From NCBI GenBank assembly GCA_902749685.1, contig CACVKW010000315.1, positions 1 through 43,004 on the forward strand: a DNA stretch of 43,004 nt, read 5' to 3'. Under the pieces are notes generated by a model, which was given only the letters and a program-made list of their open reading frames with translations, did no database searches and had not been told where the DNA came from. Position numbers and translations under genes: made by a program. Positions within the stretch are counted from its first letter, which is position 1, and every line of letters begins with the position of its first letter. Shown piece by piece: positions 17,378 through 26,178 of this stretch. This stretch comes from Olavius sp. associated proteobacterium Delta 1 (GTDB lineage: Bacteria > Desulfobacterota > Desulfobacteria > Desulfobacterales > JAFDCJ01).

Positions 17378-18250
17378 CTATTTGGCTCTTTCAAATGCCT
17401 TGATTCCCATGCGCTTGACCAGCACCCCGACCATCTCGCGCCGGTACCAGGCAACACCCCGGATGCTGTCTCTGACCTTTGATTCTTCGGCCGCAATTTT
17501 GCCGGCTTCGAGCAGGGAGCTTTCAGTGATGGCTTTGCCGGCAAGGTATTTTTCCGCCTGAATACATCTAAGGGGCGTAGGTGCCGCGACCCCCAGGCAT
17601 ATGCGGACTTTAGCGCAGGTTGCCATGTCTTCTTCCAGGCTGAGCAGAACTCCGGCACCGAGCATGGGAAGTTCCATCGCCGACCGCCGACCGTGTTTGA
17701 CATAAGCGCCGCCGGTGCGGGCGTCCAGCGGCGGAATAACAAGCTTCGTGAGTATCTCGCCTCGGTCCAAATCACATTGTCCCGGTCCTAAAAAAAACCG
17801 GCGAAGTTCTGCCTTACGCTGGCCTTTGGTTCCGTATATATGGGCTTTGGCGTCCAACGTGATTAACGGAATGGCCCCATCCGCCGAAGGTACGGCATTG
17901 ACCAGATTCCCCCCGATGGTGGCAACATTTCGGATCTGCACCGAACCGATATTGCTGACCGCGTCATGGAGAATTGGAAAATTTTGCCGGACTGTTGATG
18001 TTTTTTCGATGCTGCGGTGAGTGGTAAATGCACCGATGGAAAGCTCCCCGCTTTCGTGGTTGAGCAAGGGGCGTTCCTGATCCAGGATGTGCTTGAGGGA
18101 GATTAAATAATCCGGCTTCATTTTGCCTTCCTTAATCTTCACCAGCACATCCGTACCGCCGGCTATGTATTTGGCCTTTTCGCCATAAGATTCATGTAGT
18201 GAAACGGCCTCATCAAGTGTTTTCGGAACGAGGTAGGTGAATTTTCTCAT
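17378..18250 (-). CDS. xanthine dehydrogenase-family FAD-binding subunit
   Basis: Read from the ATG at 18250 (AAGAGGGG upstream) this is a 290-residue FAD_binding_5 protein with KYIAGGTDVLV (31-41), RNVATIGGNLVNAVPSADG and the CO-dehydrogenase-flavoprotein C-terminal domain. An upstream in-frame extension starts inside a repeat (the ERSDLHNYS peptide) and is spurious. It lacks the additional [4Fe-4S]-binding insertion of 4-hydroxybenzoyl-CoA reductase, so electrons probably flow outward from substrate oxidation. It is first of the three hydroxylase genes (FAD, 2Fe-2S, Mo). Confidence 0.9.
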   Translation of the reverse strand: MRKFTYLVPKTLDEAVSLHESYGEKAKYIAGGTDVLVKIKEGKMKPDYLISLKHILDQERPLLNHESGELSIGAFTTHRSIEKTSTVRQNFPILHDAVSNIGSVQIRNVATIGGNLVNAVPSADGAIPLITLDAKAHIYGTKGQRKAELRRFFLGPGQCDLDRGEILTKLVIPPLDARTGGAYVKHGRRSAMELPMLGAGVLLSLEEDMATCAKVRICLGVAAPTPLRCIQAEKYLAGKAITESSLLEAGKIAAEESKVRDSIRGVAWYRREMVGVLVKRMGIKAFERAK

Positions 18251-18267
18251 GAAAAACCCCTCTTGAA

Positions 18268-18322
18268 ATGAATAATGACTATTGACTATTGAATAATTAT
18301 GGAGGTCGCTGCGCTCCATCGT
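18268..18322. repeat. ATTGAATATTGAA-family repeat, partial copy B
   Basis: GAATAATGACTATTGACTATTGAATAATTA followed by GGAGGTCGCTGCGCTCC matches the left arm and core start of the copies at 16685 and 29153. The right arm is missing. It lies directly upstream of the FAD subunit gene. Confidence 0.65.
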
Positions 18323-18375
18323 TTAGCTCGTTATCCGTCGACGCGCAACCCGTATCTCGCAACGCGTAACTCGTC

Positions 18376-19566
18376 TTACGTTATCTTGAGAACAACTGCC
18401 GCCGCCGTATCTCCGGCAGCACAGCCGGCAAACAGCATATAGCCGCCGCCGGCCATGACGACTTCTTCGATGCCCTCGATGATCAGGCGTCCGCCGGTGG
18501 GTCCCTGGGGGTGGCCGAATATTAAGGAGCAACCATAGTTGTTCATGCCATTGACGTCTAGACCCAATTTATCGGCCAGATATATATCATTGGCGGCAAA
18601 CGGATTATGCGTTTTAACGGCCTTGACATCGCCGGCTTTGATACCGGCATTGTCCAGCGCCATTTTGGCGGCAGGATACACGGCCGCTGCCATAAAGGCC
18701 GGTTTGGTGCGTGCATATCCGTATGAAATCACCTGAATCTCGACATCCGGATCGGCTGACAGTTCTCTGGCTTTTTCGCGTGTAGCGACGGTGATGGCAC
18801 AGTGGCCGTCAGCCGGATGGGTTTGGGCACCGAAAGTGTGGACCCCGTTGGGCAGCACCGGTTTGAGATTTGCCAGGCCCTCGGCCGTGGTTTCCATGAC
18901 CCCTTCATCGGCATCAAAAATAATTGTTTTTTTCTTGGATACCCTGAGCTTTACGGGATACATGTAGCGTTTTTGAAACGCACGATCATCAGCCAGAGCA
19001 TCTTTGTATTGCTCGTAGCGTCTCAAGGTCATGGCATCGCACTGCTCGCGGGTAATGCCGGCCTCTTCGGAAACATTTTCAGCCGTTTTGATCATGGCCG
19101 CACCGGCCCAGGGGTCCCGGGCAAAGTTATCCATCAGCCAGTCTTCGGAAATCACCTGGGCTCCGGGACCGTTAGGGTTTGGCCAAATTGCATGGGGACC
19201 ATTGGAACACCTGTCGGTCATCAGGCAAATAGGTGTTTCGTATAATCCGGTTTCCACGCCCATGCTGGCCTGATAGACGGCAATGGTCGAGGTTGAACAG
19301 GCCTGGCTGACCAGAAGCCCGGGTATACCGGCAGCGCCCATCATGGCGGCCGCCCAGGGCCCGCCGTAAAAGCCGTGAAGCTGATGAACCGTGATTCCCA
19401 GAAAAAGATAATCAAATACCTTGGGATCCCAGTTTTTCTCCTCCAGCCATCTTTTGGCAGTTTCCGCGGCCAGCGCAATTGAGTTCTCATTGGCCATGCT
19501 CCCCTGCCAGCGTGAAAATGGTGAACTGTAATAACCCTTGTACGGAATATACGCTTTCGTCAACAT
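18376..19566 (-). CDS. thiolase-family acyl-CoA acyltransferase
   Basis: This 396-residue thiolase has the nucleophilic Cys90 in SQACSTS, GHPQGPTGGR with His351, and Cys381 (FAGCAAGD) at the position of the second catalytic cysteine. The usual NEAFA motif is replaced by HNPFAAND (319-326), resembling SCP2/aromatic-pathway branches rather than biosynthetic acetoacetyl-CoA thiolase. The expected role here is CoA-dependent cleavage of a 3-oxoacyl-CoA, giving acetyl-CoA plus an aroyl-CoA (inference from context). AGGAGG lies before the ATG. It lies between the PaaK ligase (209 bases) and the molybdenum hydroxylase genes. Confidence 0.8.
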   Translation of the reverse strand: MLTKAYIPYKGYYSSPFSRWQGSMANENSIALAAETAKRWLEEKNWDPKVFDYLFLGITVHQLHGFYGGPWAAAMMGAAGIPGLLVSQACSTSTIAVYQASMGVETGLYETPICLMTDRCSNGPHAIWPNPNGPGAQVISEDWLMDNFARDPWAGAAMIKTAENVSEEAGITREQCDAMTLRRYEQYKDALADDRAFQKRYMYPVKLRVSKKKTIIFDADEGVMETTAEGLANLKPVLPNGVHTFGAQTHPADGHCAITVATREKARELSADPDVEIQVISYGYARTKPAFMAAAVYPAAKMALDNAGIKAGDVKAVKTHNPFAANDIYLADKLGLDVNGMNNYGCSLIFGHPQGPTGGRLIIEGIEEVVMAGGGYMLFAGCAAGDTAAAVVLKIT

Positions 19567-19743
19567 TGCAATGTCCTCCTAATAATTTTCGTTATCAATT
19601 AAAAGTTAGCAGCCCTATAGCAACTATTGCTGTAAATATCGAAGCTATTCTTTTCCCCACACAAACACGAAAATTAGTATAAAAATATCTTTTGGGTTTT
19701 CGTGTTTTCGTACTTTCCTGATTTCGTGATTGTCTTTTTTAGT

Positions 19744-19778
19744 TCCGACTTCCGCATTCCGACTTCCCACTTCCACTA
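19744..19778. repeat. GACTTCCGCATTCC-family repeat
   Basis: TCCGACTTCCGCATTCCGACTTCC and the following CCCACTTCC unit belong to the family also seen at 25488-25531, 26062-26178, 31151-31258 and about 36207-36262. It abuts the stop codon (TAG, 19776-19778) of the ligase gene. Confidence 0.6.
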
Positions 19779-21065
19779 GGGTCTGCTATCGAAAAACCGT
19801 TTCGACTTCCTCTCCGATCTTGGCAAAGAGCAGTAATCCAGCACGTCCACTTCACAACTAACCATAATTTTCTTTTTAATTTCAGTTTGCACCGTGGTTG
19901 CGAGGTCGGGTTTGCGGGCCGGATTAAAATTTTCACAACACTCCAGCCGGATGGTCATATAATCTTTGCCGTCATCTCCTCTTGCCAGATGAACCTGGTA
20001 TTCACAACCGGCATTTGGAATCGTTGACAATATTTCGTCGATTTGACCCGGGTAGATATTTACCGCCCGGAAGGTCATCATATCATCCGAACGCCCCAGC
20101 AGGCGGTCGTGCAAAGGCAGGATATTACCGCAGGAACACGGATGCGCAATCGTGCGTGTCAAATCCCTCGTCCGATAGCGGATCAGCGGAGAAGCTTCCT
20201 TGCACAGCGTGGTGAGCACCATCTCTCCGACCTCGCCGGCCGGAACCGGTTCAAGCGTCTCCGGATCCAGAATTTCCAGGATGTAAAAATCCCCCCAGTA
20301 ATGGATTCCTTCGTGTTTTTCACAATCCAGCCCTGTCCCGGGTCCGTAAAGTTCCGTCATGCCGGGAATGTCAAACATATCCTCCAGCCCCAGAAGTTCC
20401 TGGATTCGCTGACGCATGGCATCACTGCTTCTTTCGGAACCGAAGATCATCTTTTTAAGGTTAATTTGCGGCTTGAGATTCCTGCGATTAATCTCTTCCG
20501 CCATCAGAAGGCCCATGGAAGCCGTGCAGCACATCACGGTCGATTGAAGATCCACCAGAAACTGACATTGCATGTCTATGTTGCCGGGGCCAATCGGCAG
20601 GGCCATGGCACCGAATTTCTCACAGCCCAGCTGAAAGCCCACTCCGGCGGTCCAAACACCGTAACCGACCGCTATTTGCACCTTGTCTTCGGTGCTGAGC
20701 CCTGCCATCTCGTAACATCTTGCAAAAAAATGAATCCAGTCGTCAATGTCTTTTTGGGTGTAGCTCAAAATCTTGCGCTTACCGGTAGTGCCCGATGAAG
20801 CATGAATCCGAACCACCTGTGATTCGGGAACCGACAAAAGGGGAAAAGGGTACCCATCCCGCAGATCGTCGGCCGAGGTAAAGGGCAGTTTTCTGATATC
20901 ATCCAGGTTTTGGATGTCTTGCGGCCGTACGCCACCCGCTTTCAGACGCCTGCGGTAAAATTCAGATCCCTCGTATACGTGCTTGATCGTCCATTGAAGT
21001 CCCTTCAACTGATGAGCGTGTAACTCATCGAGATTTCTAAAAGACGGCATAAACGTTTTTGGCAT
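19776..21065 (-). CDS. phenylacetate-CoA ligase-family enzyme (PaaK type)
   Basis: This 429-residue protein has the length and motifs of canonical PaaK: SSGTTGK (90-96), YGVWTAGVGF, GMTELYGPG (the adenine-binding motif in typical form), YRTRDL and LLGRSDDM followed by RAVNIYPGQI. It activates an aryl carboxylate to its CoA ester with ATP. In the iaa pathway a PaaK-like protein (IaaB) activates indoleacetate, so this is the better candidate of the two ligases here for activating the imported substrate (inference). AAGGGAA lies upstream. It is separated from hyuB by a 424-base repeat region. Confidence 0.9.
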   Translation of the reverse strand: MPKTFMPSFRNLDELHAHQLKGLQWTIKHVYEGSEFYRRRLKAGGVRPQDIQNLDDIRKLPFTSADDLRDGYPFPLLSVPESQVVRIHASSGTTGKRKILSYTQKDIDDWIHFFARCYEMAGLSTEDKVQIAVGYGVWTAGVGFQLGCEKFGAMALPIGPGNIDMQCQFLVDLQSTVMCCTASMGLLMAEEINRRNLKPQINLKKMIFGSERSSDAMRQRIQELLGLEDMFDIPGMTELYGPGTGLDCEKHEGIHYWGDFYILEILDPETLEPVPAGEVGEMVLTTLCKEASPLIRYRTRDLTRTIAHPCSCGNILPLHDRLLGRSDDMMTFRAVNIYPGQIDEILSTIPNAGCEYQVHLARGDDGKDYMTIRLECCENFNPARKPDLATTVQTEIKKKIMVSCEVDVLDYCSLPRSERKSKRFFDSRP

Positions 21066-21489
21066 TGTTGGATTCCCTTAAAATTTATGATCAGTGAATA
21101 AATTGAACGTCCAACATCGAACGTCCAACGCTGAACATCCAATGTTGTTGGCGCTTCGCATTGTCGATTTTATTTAAAACAAACAACAAAAGATCAATTA
21201 TCGAATCCACGACGGCTGGAAAGGGAAAGAAGGTATAGGGCACCTCACTTAGCGCAGTCGCTATTGACGTAAATTGCTCATTTTTTATAATATGACAGCA
21301 TTCCTTATTCGACGTTCGATGTTGGACGTTCGATGTTCCTTTTCTCTTATTCGATTTTAATAGCTGCTCACGAGGCTAAACACCTTAGACCTGATTAAAC
21401 TTCAAATCACCCTGCTCCATGTTCCATGCCCTCTGCGCTCCGCCCTTTCCTCGCAACCCGCACCTCGTAACATGCAACCCGCAACACGT
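21066..21489. repeat. intergenic inverted-arm repeat (GAACATCGAAC family), copy 2
   Basis: The 424-base gap holds an element at 21102-21339 with a left arm of GAACGTCCAACATCGAACGTCC units and a right arm of the complementary GACGTTCGATGTTGGACGTTCG, around a core of about 160 bases. The remainder (21340-21489) contains CATGTTCCATGCCC- and CGCAACCCGCACCTCGTAAC-like iterated units. No gene is seen. Confidence 0.7.
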
Positions 21490-23259
21490 CTATCCCCTTT
21501 CGCCTCGAACTTTCGCAGTTGCTGCCATATCCACTTTCAAACTTGCAGCATCAATCACAACCCCATAACCTTCTGTTGCCTGCTCAAGGCTCACATATCC
21601 ATTGCGCACATCGGCTTCAACCGCTTCCGGATCCCGCTGCAGCGGATCACCATACCCGCCGCCACCGGCACTCTGGAACTGAATCACATCACCGTTGCGG
21701 CACAGAGTCAAACCGCTGGGGTCCCCGGATTGTCCGTTGACTAGAAACTGTGCGATCGCACCCGGATCAGCACCGAACAGTCCGCGGGGGGCATATTTGT
21801 AGCGCCCGGCCTGGACCGCAATCGATGTAGGCCCTTCAGGTGCGTATTCGTCGGCAGGAACGCGAAGCGCCATTTTACGGCCCAAACCACCCCGCATTTT
21901 TCCGGGTCCGCCGGAATCGCAGATCAGGCTGCGTTCTTCCACAATCAACGGCGTGTCACTTTCAAAAATTTCCACCGGCGTATTGGCGCCGTTGGCCGGA
22001 AAAATAGCACAGTGGTGACCGTCCCTGCGACTGCCGGCTCCCAAACCGCCCCCCCGAATAATCATGGTCAACCAGGGATTTCCATTGTATCGCTTACCAT
22101 AGAAAATATTGGTTTGAGCCGGCGTACCGCCGCTTTCTGCTATAATATTGTGCGGGGTCGCATCGGCCAGGGCCTTGAATACCATTTCGGTCATAAAATG
22201 TCCGATTTGCATACGGGCTGCAACGGCTGCCGGAAACTGGCAGTTGACCACCGACCCTTCGGGGGCGGTCATCTTTACCGGTCGAATGGCGCCTTCATTA
22301 ATTGGAATATCGGGGTCAAAAGCGCTTTTGACCGCCATAAAAACATAGGCGTAAGTAAAATTATAGACCACGTTGCCGCCCCAATCCACCTGGGACGATG
22401 TGCCGTCAAAATCAACGCAGAGGTCACTGTCTTTAACTTCGACGGTCAGTTTGATACTGATATCTTGGCGTTGGCCGGCGCCTTCGATGATGCCTTGAAA
22501 GGGATAGACGCCATCCGGTATCCCGCGGATAGCTTGGCGCATGCTTTTTTCGGTACGGTCAATGATCTCGTCGGCCAGATCATCCAGTGTATCCAGGCCT
22601 TCATCCTCCAGCATTTCGATGACCTTCCGGGCACACACATGATTGGCAGCCACCTGGGAGCGTATGTCCCCGGTGACCTCTTCCGGAGTTCTCACGTTCC
22701 AGCGGATCAACTCCAGAACACCTTCATTGAGATCCCCGGCATCGTATAATTTTAAGGGTGGAATAAAAATGCCCTCTTCATAGACCTGACGATTGTCTGA
22801 TGCAACCCGGCCGCCGATGTCGGAATGGTGAAACACGCAGGCGGTAAAAGCCACCGGCCGCTCCCTGTAAAAAATAGGGCTCATGACACAAACATCGTTC
22901 AGGTGACCGGCCAGCAGCCACGGATCGTTAACGATATAGACATCTCCGGGGTGATACTCGTTCAGCGAAATCGAATTGACCATTTTCTTGACGCCCAGGG
23001 CCATCGCACCAGCCTGCCCCGGTGTGCAGAATGTTCCCTGGACCAATTCCTGACCGCGGCTGTCGGTGAACATACAGGTATAATCATGGGCGTCCCGCAA
23101 CAGGCTGGAAAACGCAGTTCGGGCCACGGACGCATCGGCCTCATCGACAATCGAAATCAGCCGCCGCCACAAAATTTCCAGGGTTATCGGATCAAAACTG
23201 GATTGCGGATTTGACTGATCGTTTGTTACTCCGTTCCGAGTTCCACCATTATCAGCCAT
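21490..23259 (-). CDS. hydantoinase B-type subunit (HyuB family), copy 2
   Basis: Read from the ATG at 23259, which has AGGAGG nine bases upstream, it has 589 residues; an earlier in-frame ATG at 23295 lacks a ribosome site. It shows the HyuB landmarks: FSSLLRDAHDYTCMFTD, a PGDVYIVNDPW segment, DIGGRVASDN, and the C-terminal GGGGYGDPLQRDPE. With the HyuA encoded immediately upstream (70 bases) it forms a conventional adjacent pair, probably an ATP-dependent cyclic-amide hydrolase; the length argues against an acetone-carboxylase alpha subunit, and no gamma subunit is present. Confidence 0.88.
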   Translation of the reverse strand: MADNGGTRNGVTNDQSNPQSSFDPITLEILWRRLISIVDEADASVARTAFSSLLRDAHDYTCMFTDSRGQELVQGTFCTPGQAGAMALGVKKMVNSISLNEYHPGDVYIVNDPWLLAGHLNDVCVMSPIFYRERPVAFTACVFHHSDIGGRVASDNRQVYEEGIFIPPLKLYDAGDLNEGVLELIRWNVRTPEEVTGDIRSQVAANHVCARKVIEMLEDEGLDTLDDLADEIIDRTEKSMRQAIRGIPDGVYPFQGIIEGAGQRQDISIKLTVEVKDSDLCVDFDGTSSQVDWGGNVVYNFTYAYVFMAVKSAFDPDIPINEGAIRPVKMTAPEGSVVNCQFPAAVAARMQIGHFMTEMVFKALADATPHNIIAESGGTPAQTNIFYGKRYNGNPWLTMIIRGGGLGAGSRRDGHHCAIFPANGANTPVEIFESDTPLIVEERSLICDSGGPGKMRGGLGRKMALRVPADEYAPEGPTSIAVQAGRYKYAPRGLFGADPGAIAQFLVNGQSGDPSGLTLCRNGDVIQFQSAGGGGYGDPLQRDPEAVEADVRNGYVSLEQATEGYGVVIDAASLKVDMAATAKVRGERG

Positions 23260-23329
23260 ATCGGTTGTTCCTCCTAAATTATTTTTAATTGACAATTATT
23301 GCCAAATTTAAGGTTTTTTTAATACTAAT

Positions 23330-25432
23330 TTAAATATCGTCCTTTAAATTTAAATTAATCCACACAAACCCAAACTCATCCACCCTGGCTTTGGCATCTT
23401 CGCCGATAACGATGGTCGATTCCCTTTCTTCAATGATGGCGGGTCCATCTATTGCGGCTCCCGGAAAAAGCTTAAATCGATCATATACCGTAAAGGGGAT
23501 ATATTCCTTGCGGATTAATGAAAACGCCGGCCGCTCTCCCTTGATGCAATCAACCAGTTGCCCATCGGCTTGCCGGAGGGGTGGTATGCGAAATTCACGC
23601 TGGGGCAGACTGGCGCGAACTTTAAAGGTTACAAATTCGACCGCTGTATCCGGATAGGTTCGCCCGTACAATTTTTTATATGCTTTATCGAAGAGCTCCC
23701 GAATCTGTGGCTTTTCCCATTGGATGAAGGGCTTGGGTTCGATGGATAGGTCGGTCTCCGCACCCTGCCCGACAAAGCGCATCATCAAGGTGCGCTCATA
23801 TATGATATCCTCATCTTTGCCGGCCTGTTGCAGAATGGCGGTTCCCTCATTTTCAAGCTCACTAAATAGTCGTTCGATCTCATTAAAATCGGCGCCATCC
23901 AGGGCAACTCTATGGCTGCGGGTCAGATCAAAGGCCACCGGTGCCGTAAAAAAACCAAGCGCGGACCCCACCCCGGCCAGGGGGGGGACCAAAATGCGCG
24001 GCGCACGGATCTTCCTGGCCAGGCCGTAGGCATGAACCGGCCCCGCGCCGCCAAAGGCGGATATGGTTACAATGTTCGGATTACCGCCTTTTTCGGCGAT
24101 ATGGGTTTTAGCCGCGGCCGCCATGGTTTCGTTGATCAGATCATAAATACCAAATGCTGCCTCCACGGGTGATGTACCAAGGGGCCGGGCGACCTTATCT
24201 GCGATGGCTTTCTCGGAAGCTGACTTGTTCAGGGGCATTGTACCACCCAGAAAATAATCGGGATCCAGGTAGCCCAATACAAGATCCGCATCGGTCACCG
24301 TGGGGTTTTTACCGCCGCGACCATAGCAAGCCGGCCCGGGATCGGCACCGGCACTTTCCGGCCCCACCTGCAACAAACCCATTTTGCTCATCTTGGCAAT
24401 GCTGCCGCCACCGGCCCCGATTTCCATTAAATCAACCACCGGGACCTGTATCGGCAGGCCACTGCCCTTTTTAAAGCGCTGTACGCGCCCGACCTCAAAG
24501 GTGGAAACCAGTCCGGCCTGGCCTTTTTGAATCAGGCAGGATTTCGCTGTGGTTCCCCCCATATCAAAACAAAACATGTCTTTAATCTCAAACATCCGGC
24601 CGTAGTGCTGGGAAGCAATAACGGCCGCGGTGGGCCCGGACTCGATGATTCTGACTGGAAACTGACGGGCGGTTTCAACCGAAGTAATGCCGCCGCTGGA
24701 AAGCATGATAAACAGCTTCCCTTTAAATCCAAGTGATTCCAGGCGCGAAGAAAGTTTGGCCAGGTATTTGGCCGTAATGGGCTTGACGTAGGCATTGGTC
24801 GCGGTTGTGCAGGTTCTTTCATATTCGCGTATCTGGGGCAAGACTTCAAAGGAGGTGGATAAAGAAAGCTCGGGCGCCGCTTGATGGACAATAGCTTTGA
24901 TCATCTTCTCGTGAACCGGATTTTCATAAGAGTTAATCAGACAAACCGCCAAAGATTCAATCCCTATATCCAGCAATTCGGACAGCACCTTTTGCACTTC
25001 CGGCCCATCCAATTCCGAGATCACCCGCCCGTCGCTGGTTATGCGTTCGGCCACCTCATGCCGCAGTGATCGGGGTACCAGGGGCAGCGGATACTCGGCG
25101 AAAATGTCATAGGCATCGTATCGAAGCTCCCGACCGAGTTCCAGCACATCCCGAAACCCCCTGGTCGTAATCAAACCTGTTTTAGCACCTTTTCTTTCAA
25201 TGATGGCGTTAATCACCAGGGTCGTACCATGAATGATTTCATCGATCTCCGGCATAAAACCGGGTGTGCGCTCCAGCATCTCACGGATGCCCGCCTCCAC
25301 CGCGTCCGACGGGTCGCCCGGTGTCGTCAAGCATTTATTAATCTGGAATTCCCCGGTACCGTCGTTTACCAGAACAAAATCCGTAAACGTCCCGCCGATG
25401 TCACAACCCAATCTGTATCTGCCATCACTCAC
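23330..25432 (-). CDS. hydantoinase A-type subunit (HyuA family), copy 2
   Basis: I chose the GTG at 25432 because AAGGAG lies six bases upstream and the HyuA fold begins right after (RLGCDIGGTFTDF). That gives 700 residues; a frame extension to 25483 is unlikely. Motifs are HGTTLVINAIIERKGAKTGL, DMGGTTAKSCLI, GAGGGSIAKM and GPESAGADPGPACYGRGG. It shares family motifs with the copy at 11899 but is not a recent duplicate, since the two differ along their whole length. It precedes hyuB copy 2 and follows the four-helix-bundle gene in the minus-strand unit. Confidence 0.9.
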   Translation of the reverse strand: MSDGRYRLGCDIGGTFTDFVLVNDGTGEFQINKCLTTPGDPSDAVEAGIREMLERTPGFMPEIDEIIHGTTLVINAIIERKGAKTGLITTRGFRDVLELGRELRYDAYDIFAEYPLPLVPRSLRHEVAERITSDGRVISELDGPEVQKVLSELLDIGIESLAVCLINSYENPVHEKMIKAIVHQAAPELSLSTSFEVLPQIREYERTCTTATNAYVKPITAKYLAKLSSRLESLGFKGKLFIMLSSGGITSVETARQFPVRIIESGPTAAVIASQHYGRMFEIKDMFCFDMGGTTAKSCLIQKGQAGLVSTFEVGRVQRFKKGSGLPIQVPVVDLMEIGAGGGSIAKMSKMGLLQVGPESAGADPGPACYGRGGKNPTVTDADLVLGYLDPDYFLGGTMPLNKSASEKAIADKVARPLGTSPVEAAFGIYDLINETMAAAAKTHIAEKGGNPNIVTISAFGGAGPVHAYGLARKIRAPRILVPPLAGVGSALGFFTAPVAFDLTRSHRVALDGADFNEIERLFSELENEGTAILQQAGKDEDIIYERTLMMRFVGQGAETDLSIEPKPFIQWEKPQIRELFDKAYKKLYGRTYPDTAVEFVTFKVRASLPQREFRIPPLRQADGQLVDCIKGERPAFSLIRKEYIPFTVYDRFKLFPGAAIDGPAIIEERESTIVIGEDAKARVDEFGFVWINLNLKDDI

Positions 25433-25479
25433 GAACTTCTCCTTTTTAGCATTCCCGGCGCACCGGCTTGAAGTCAATC

Positions 25480-25887
25480 TCATACAGAATGCGGAAGTCG
25501 GAATGCGGAAGTCGGAAAATGGATAAAGTCGGAATTTAATTTGGATTTTTTTCCGATTGTAGTAAAAATTGCGACCAACTCATCCGCTTCTACAAGCAAT
25601 TCTTCTAGCAATGCGCCCTTCTCTATTCCTGAATCCTCTAATAGTTCCAACCAGTAAAGTGATTCATCAGCCTCTTGCTCGACGATGCCGATTTTTGCTC
25701 TAAATTCTGCCTTTGACCTGGACCGATTAGATTCCCTATAATTTGCGCCAACTGATGTCCCTGCCTTTAGTAATTGTCTCCCGATAATATCTGCTTCCCG
25801 TGTACGAGGAAGCGACGCCACTAATCGAATAATCTTAAGCGCAAACTGTTTGGTTCTCTCTTTAAGATCTTTATCCTTAGGGTTCAC
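25480..25887 (-). CDS. four-helix bundle protein (S23/IVP-like)
   Basis: This 135-residue protein, from a GTG start without a clear ribosome site, has the TIGR02436-type signature: GRQLLKAGTSVGANYRESNRS (slightly degenerate) and EADESLYWLELL. Members are found in 23S rRNA intervening sequences, as Avd partners of retroelements, and as orphan genes. Function is unknown for the orphans. The last 16 residues (DFIHFPTSAF...) are encoded by the GGAATGCGGAAGTCGG repeat, so the native end was replaced by repeat sequence. It interrupts the catabolic unit between the mutase and hyuA and is flanked by inverted copies of that repeat. Confidence 0.75.
   Translation of the reverse strand: MNPKDKDLKERTKQFALKIIRLVASLPRTREADIIGRQLLKAGTSVGANYRESNRSRSKAEFRAKIGIVEQEADESLYWLELLEDSGIEKGALLEELLVEADELVAIFTTIGKKSKLNSDFIHFPTSAFRLPHSV
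25488..25531. repeat. GGAATGCGGAAGTCGG repeat, left arm
   Basis: Iterated GAATGCGGAAGTCGG units overlap the 3 prime end of the four-helix-bundle gene. Eighteen bases (GGAATGCGGAAGTCGGAA) recur inverted in the block at 26062-26178. Confidence 0.7.
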
Positions 25888-25922
25888 GAAGAAATAAATT
25901 CACAATTTTAGGTGTTGAGGCG

Positions 25923-25992
25923 CCCGTCTGGCAAGGCGCGAAAGCATAGGAATATCGAGATATTCCGGGCTTTCGCAACGCAGCCAGACGGG
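25923..25992. repeat. nested long palindrome upstream of the four-helix-bundle gene
   Basis: Three perfect stems are nested: CCCGTCTGGC (25923-25932) with GCCAGACGGG (25983-25992), GCGAAAGC (25938-25945) with GCTTTCGC (25969-25976), and GGAATATC (25949-25956) with GATATTCC (25959-25966) around a two-base loop. As RNA or as extruded single-stranded DNA it would form one long hairpin with small bulges. It is REP-like in character and has no poly-U tail, so a terminator role is not favoured. Confidence 0.8.
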
Positions 25993-26061
25993 ATGCATCG
26001 GCGTATAAAATGTGAAGTTATTTTTGAGTGAGCCCTTAGTCACTTACCCATCCAGCATTTC

Positions 26062-26178
26062 GACCTCAATATTCCCACTTCCGCATTCCACTTTCCCACT
26101 TCTTTTCTATTTCGACTTCCGCATTCCGCCTTCCCACTTCCTTTCTATTCCGACTTCCGCATTCCAACTTCCCACTTC
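26062..26178. repeat. GACTTCCGCATTCC repeat block, right arm
   Basis: Three tandem units of about 35-40 bases built from CACTTCCGCATTCC, CTTCCCACTTC and TTTCTATTYCGACTTCC fill the space downstream of the mutase large subunit gene and run up to its stop codon at 26177. They are inverted relative to the copy at 25488. Confidence 0.75.

Noticed and set aside
14331..18250. Molybdenum enzyme as aerobic CO dehydrogenase
   Set aside because: The AYRCSF active-site loop is absent; RGYGNPQ is at that position, as in hydroxylases of the xanthine dehydrogenase group.
20043..20798. Plus-strand frame of 251 codons within the PaaK gene
   Set aside because: It lies wholly antisense to a canonical PaaK with all motifs intact; composition is that of a shadow frame.
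21490..25432. HyuAB pairs as acetone carboxylase
   Set aside because: HyuB is about 590 residues rather than about 770, and no gamma subunit gene is adjacent; hydantoinase or lactamase-type function fits better.
25480..25887. Four-helix-bundle gene as Avd of a diversity-generating retroelement
   Set aside because: No reverse transcriptase, template repeat or variable target gene is in the window.
25488..26178. Repeated units around 25.5-26.2 kb as a CRISPR array
   Set aside because: The units are adjacent and partly overlapping without unique spacers of constant length, occur in both orientations, and no cas gene is present.
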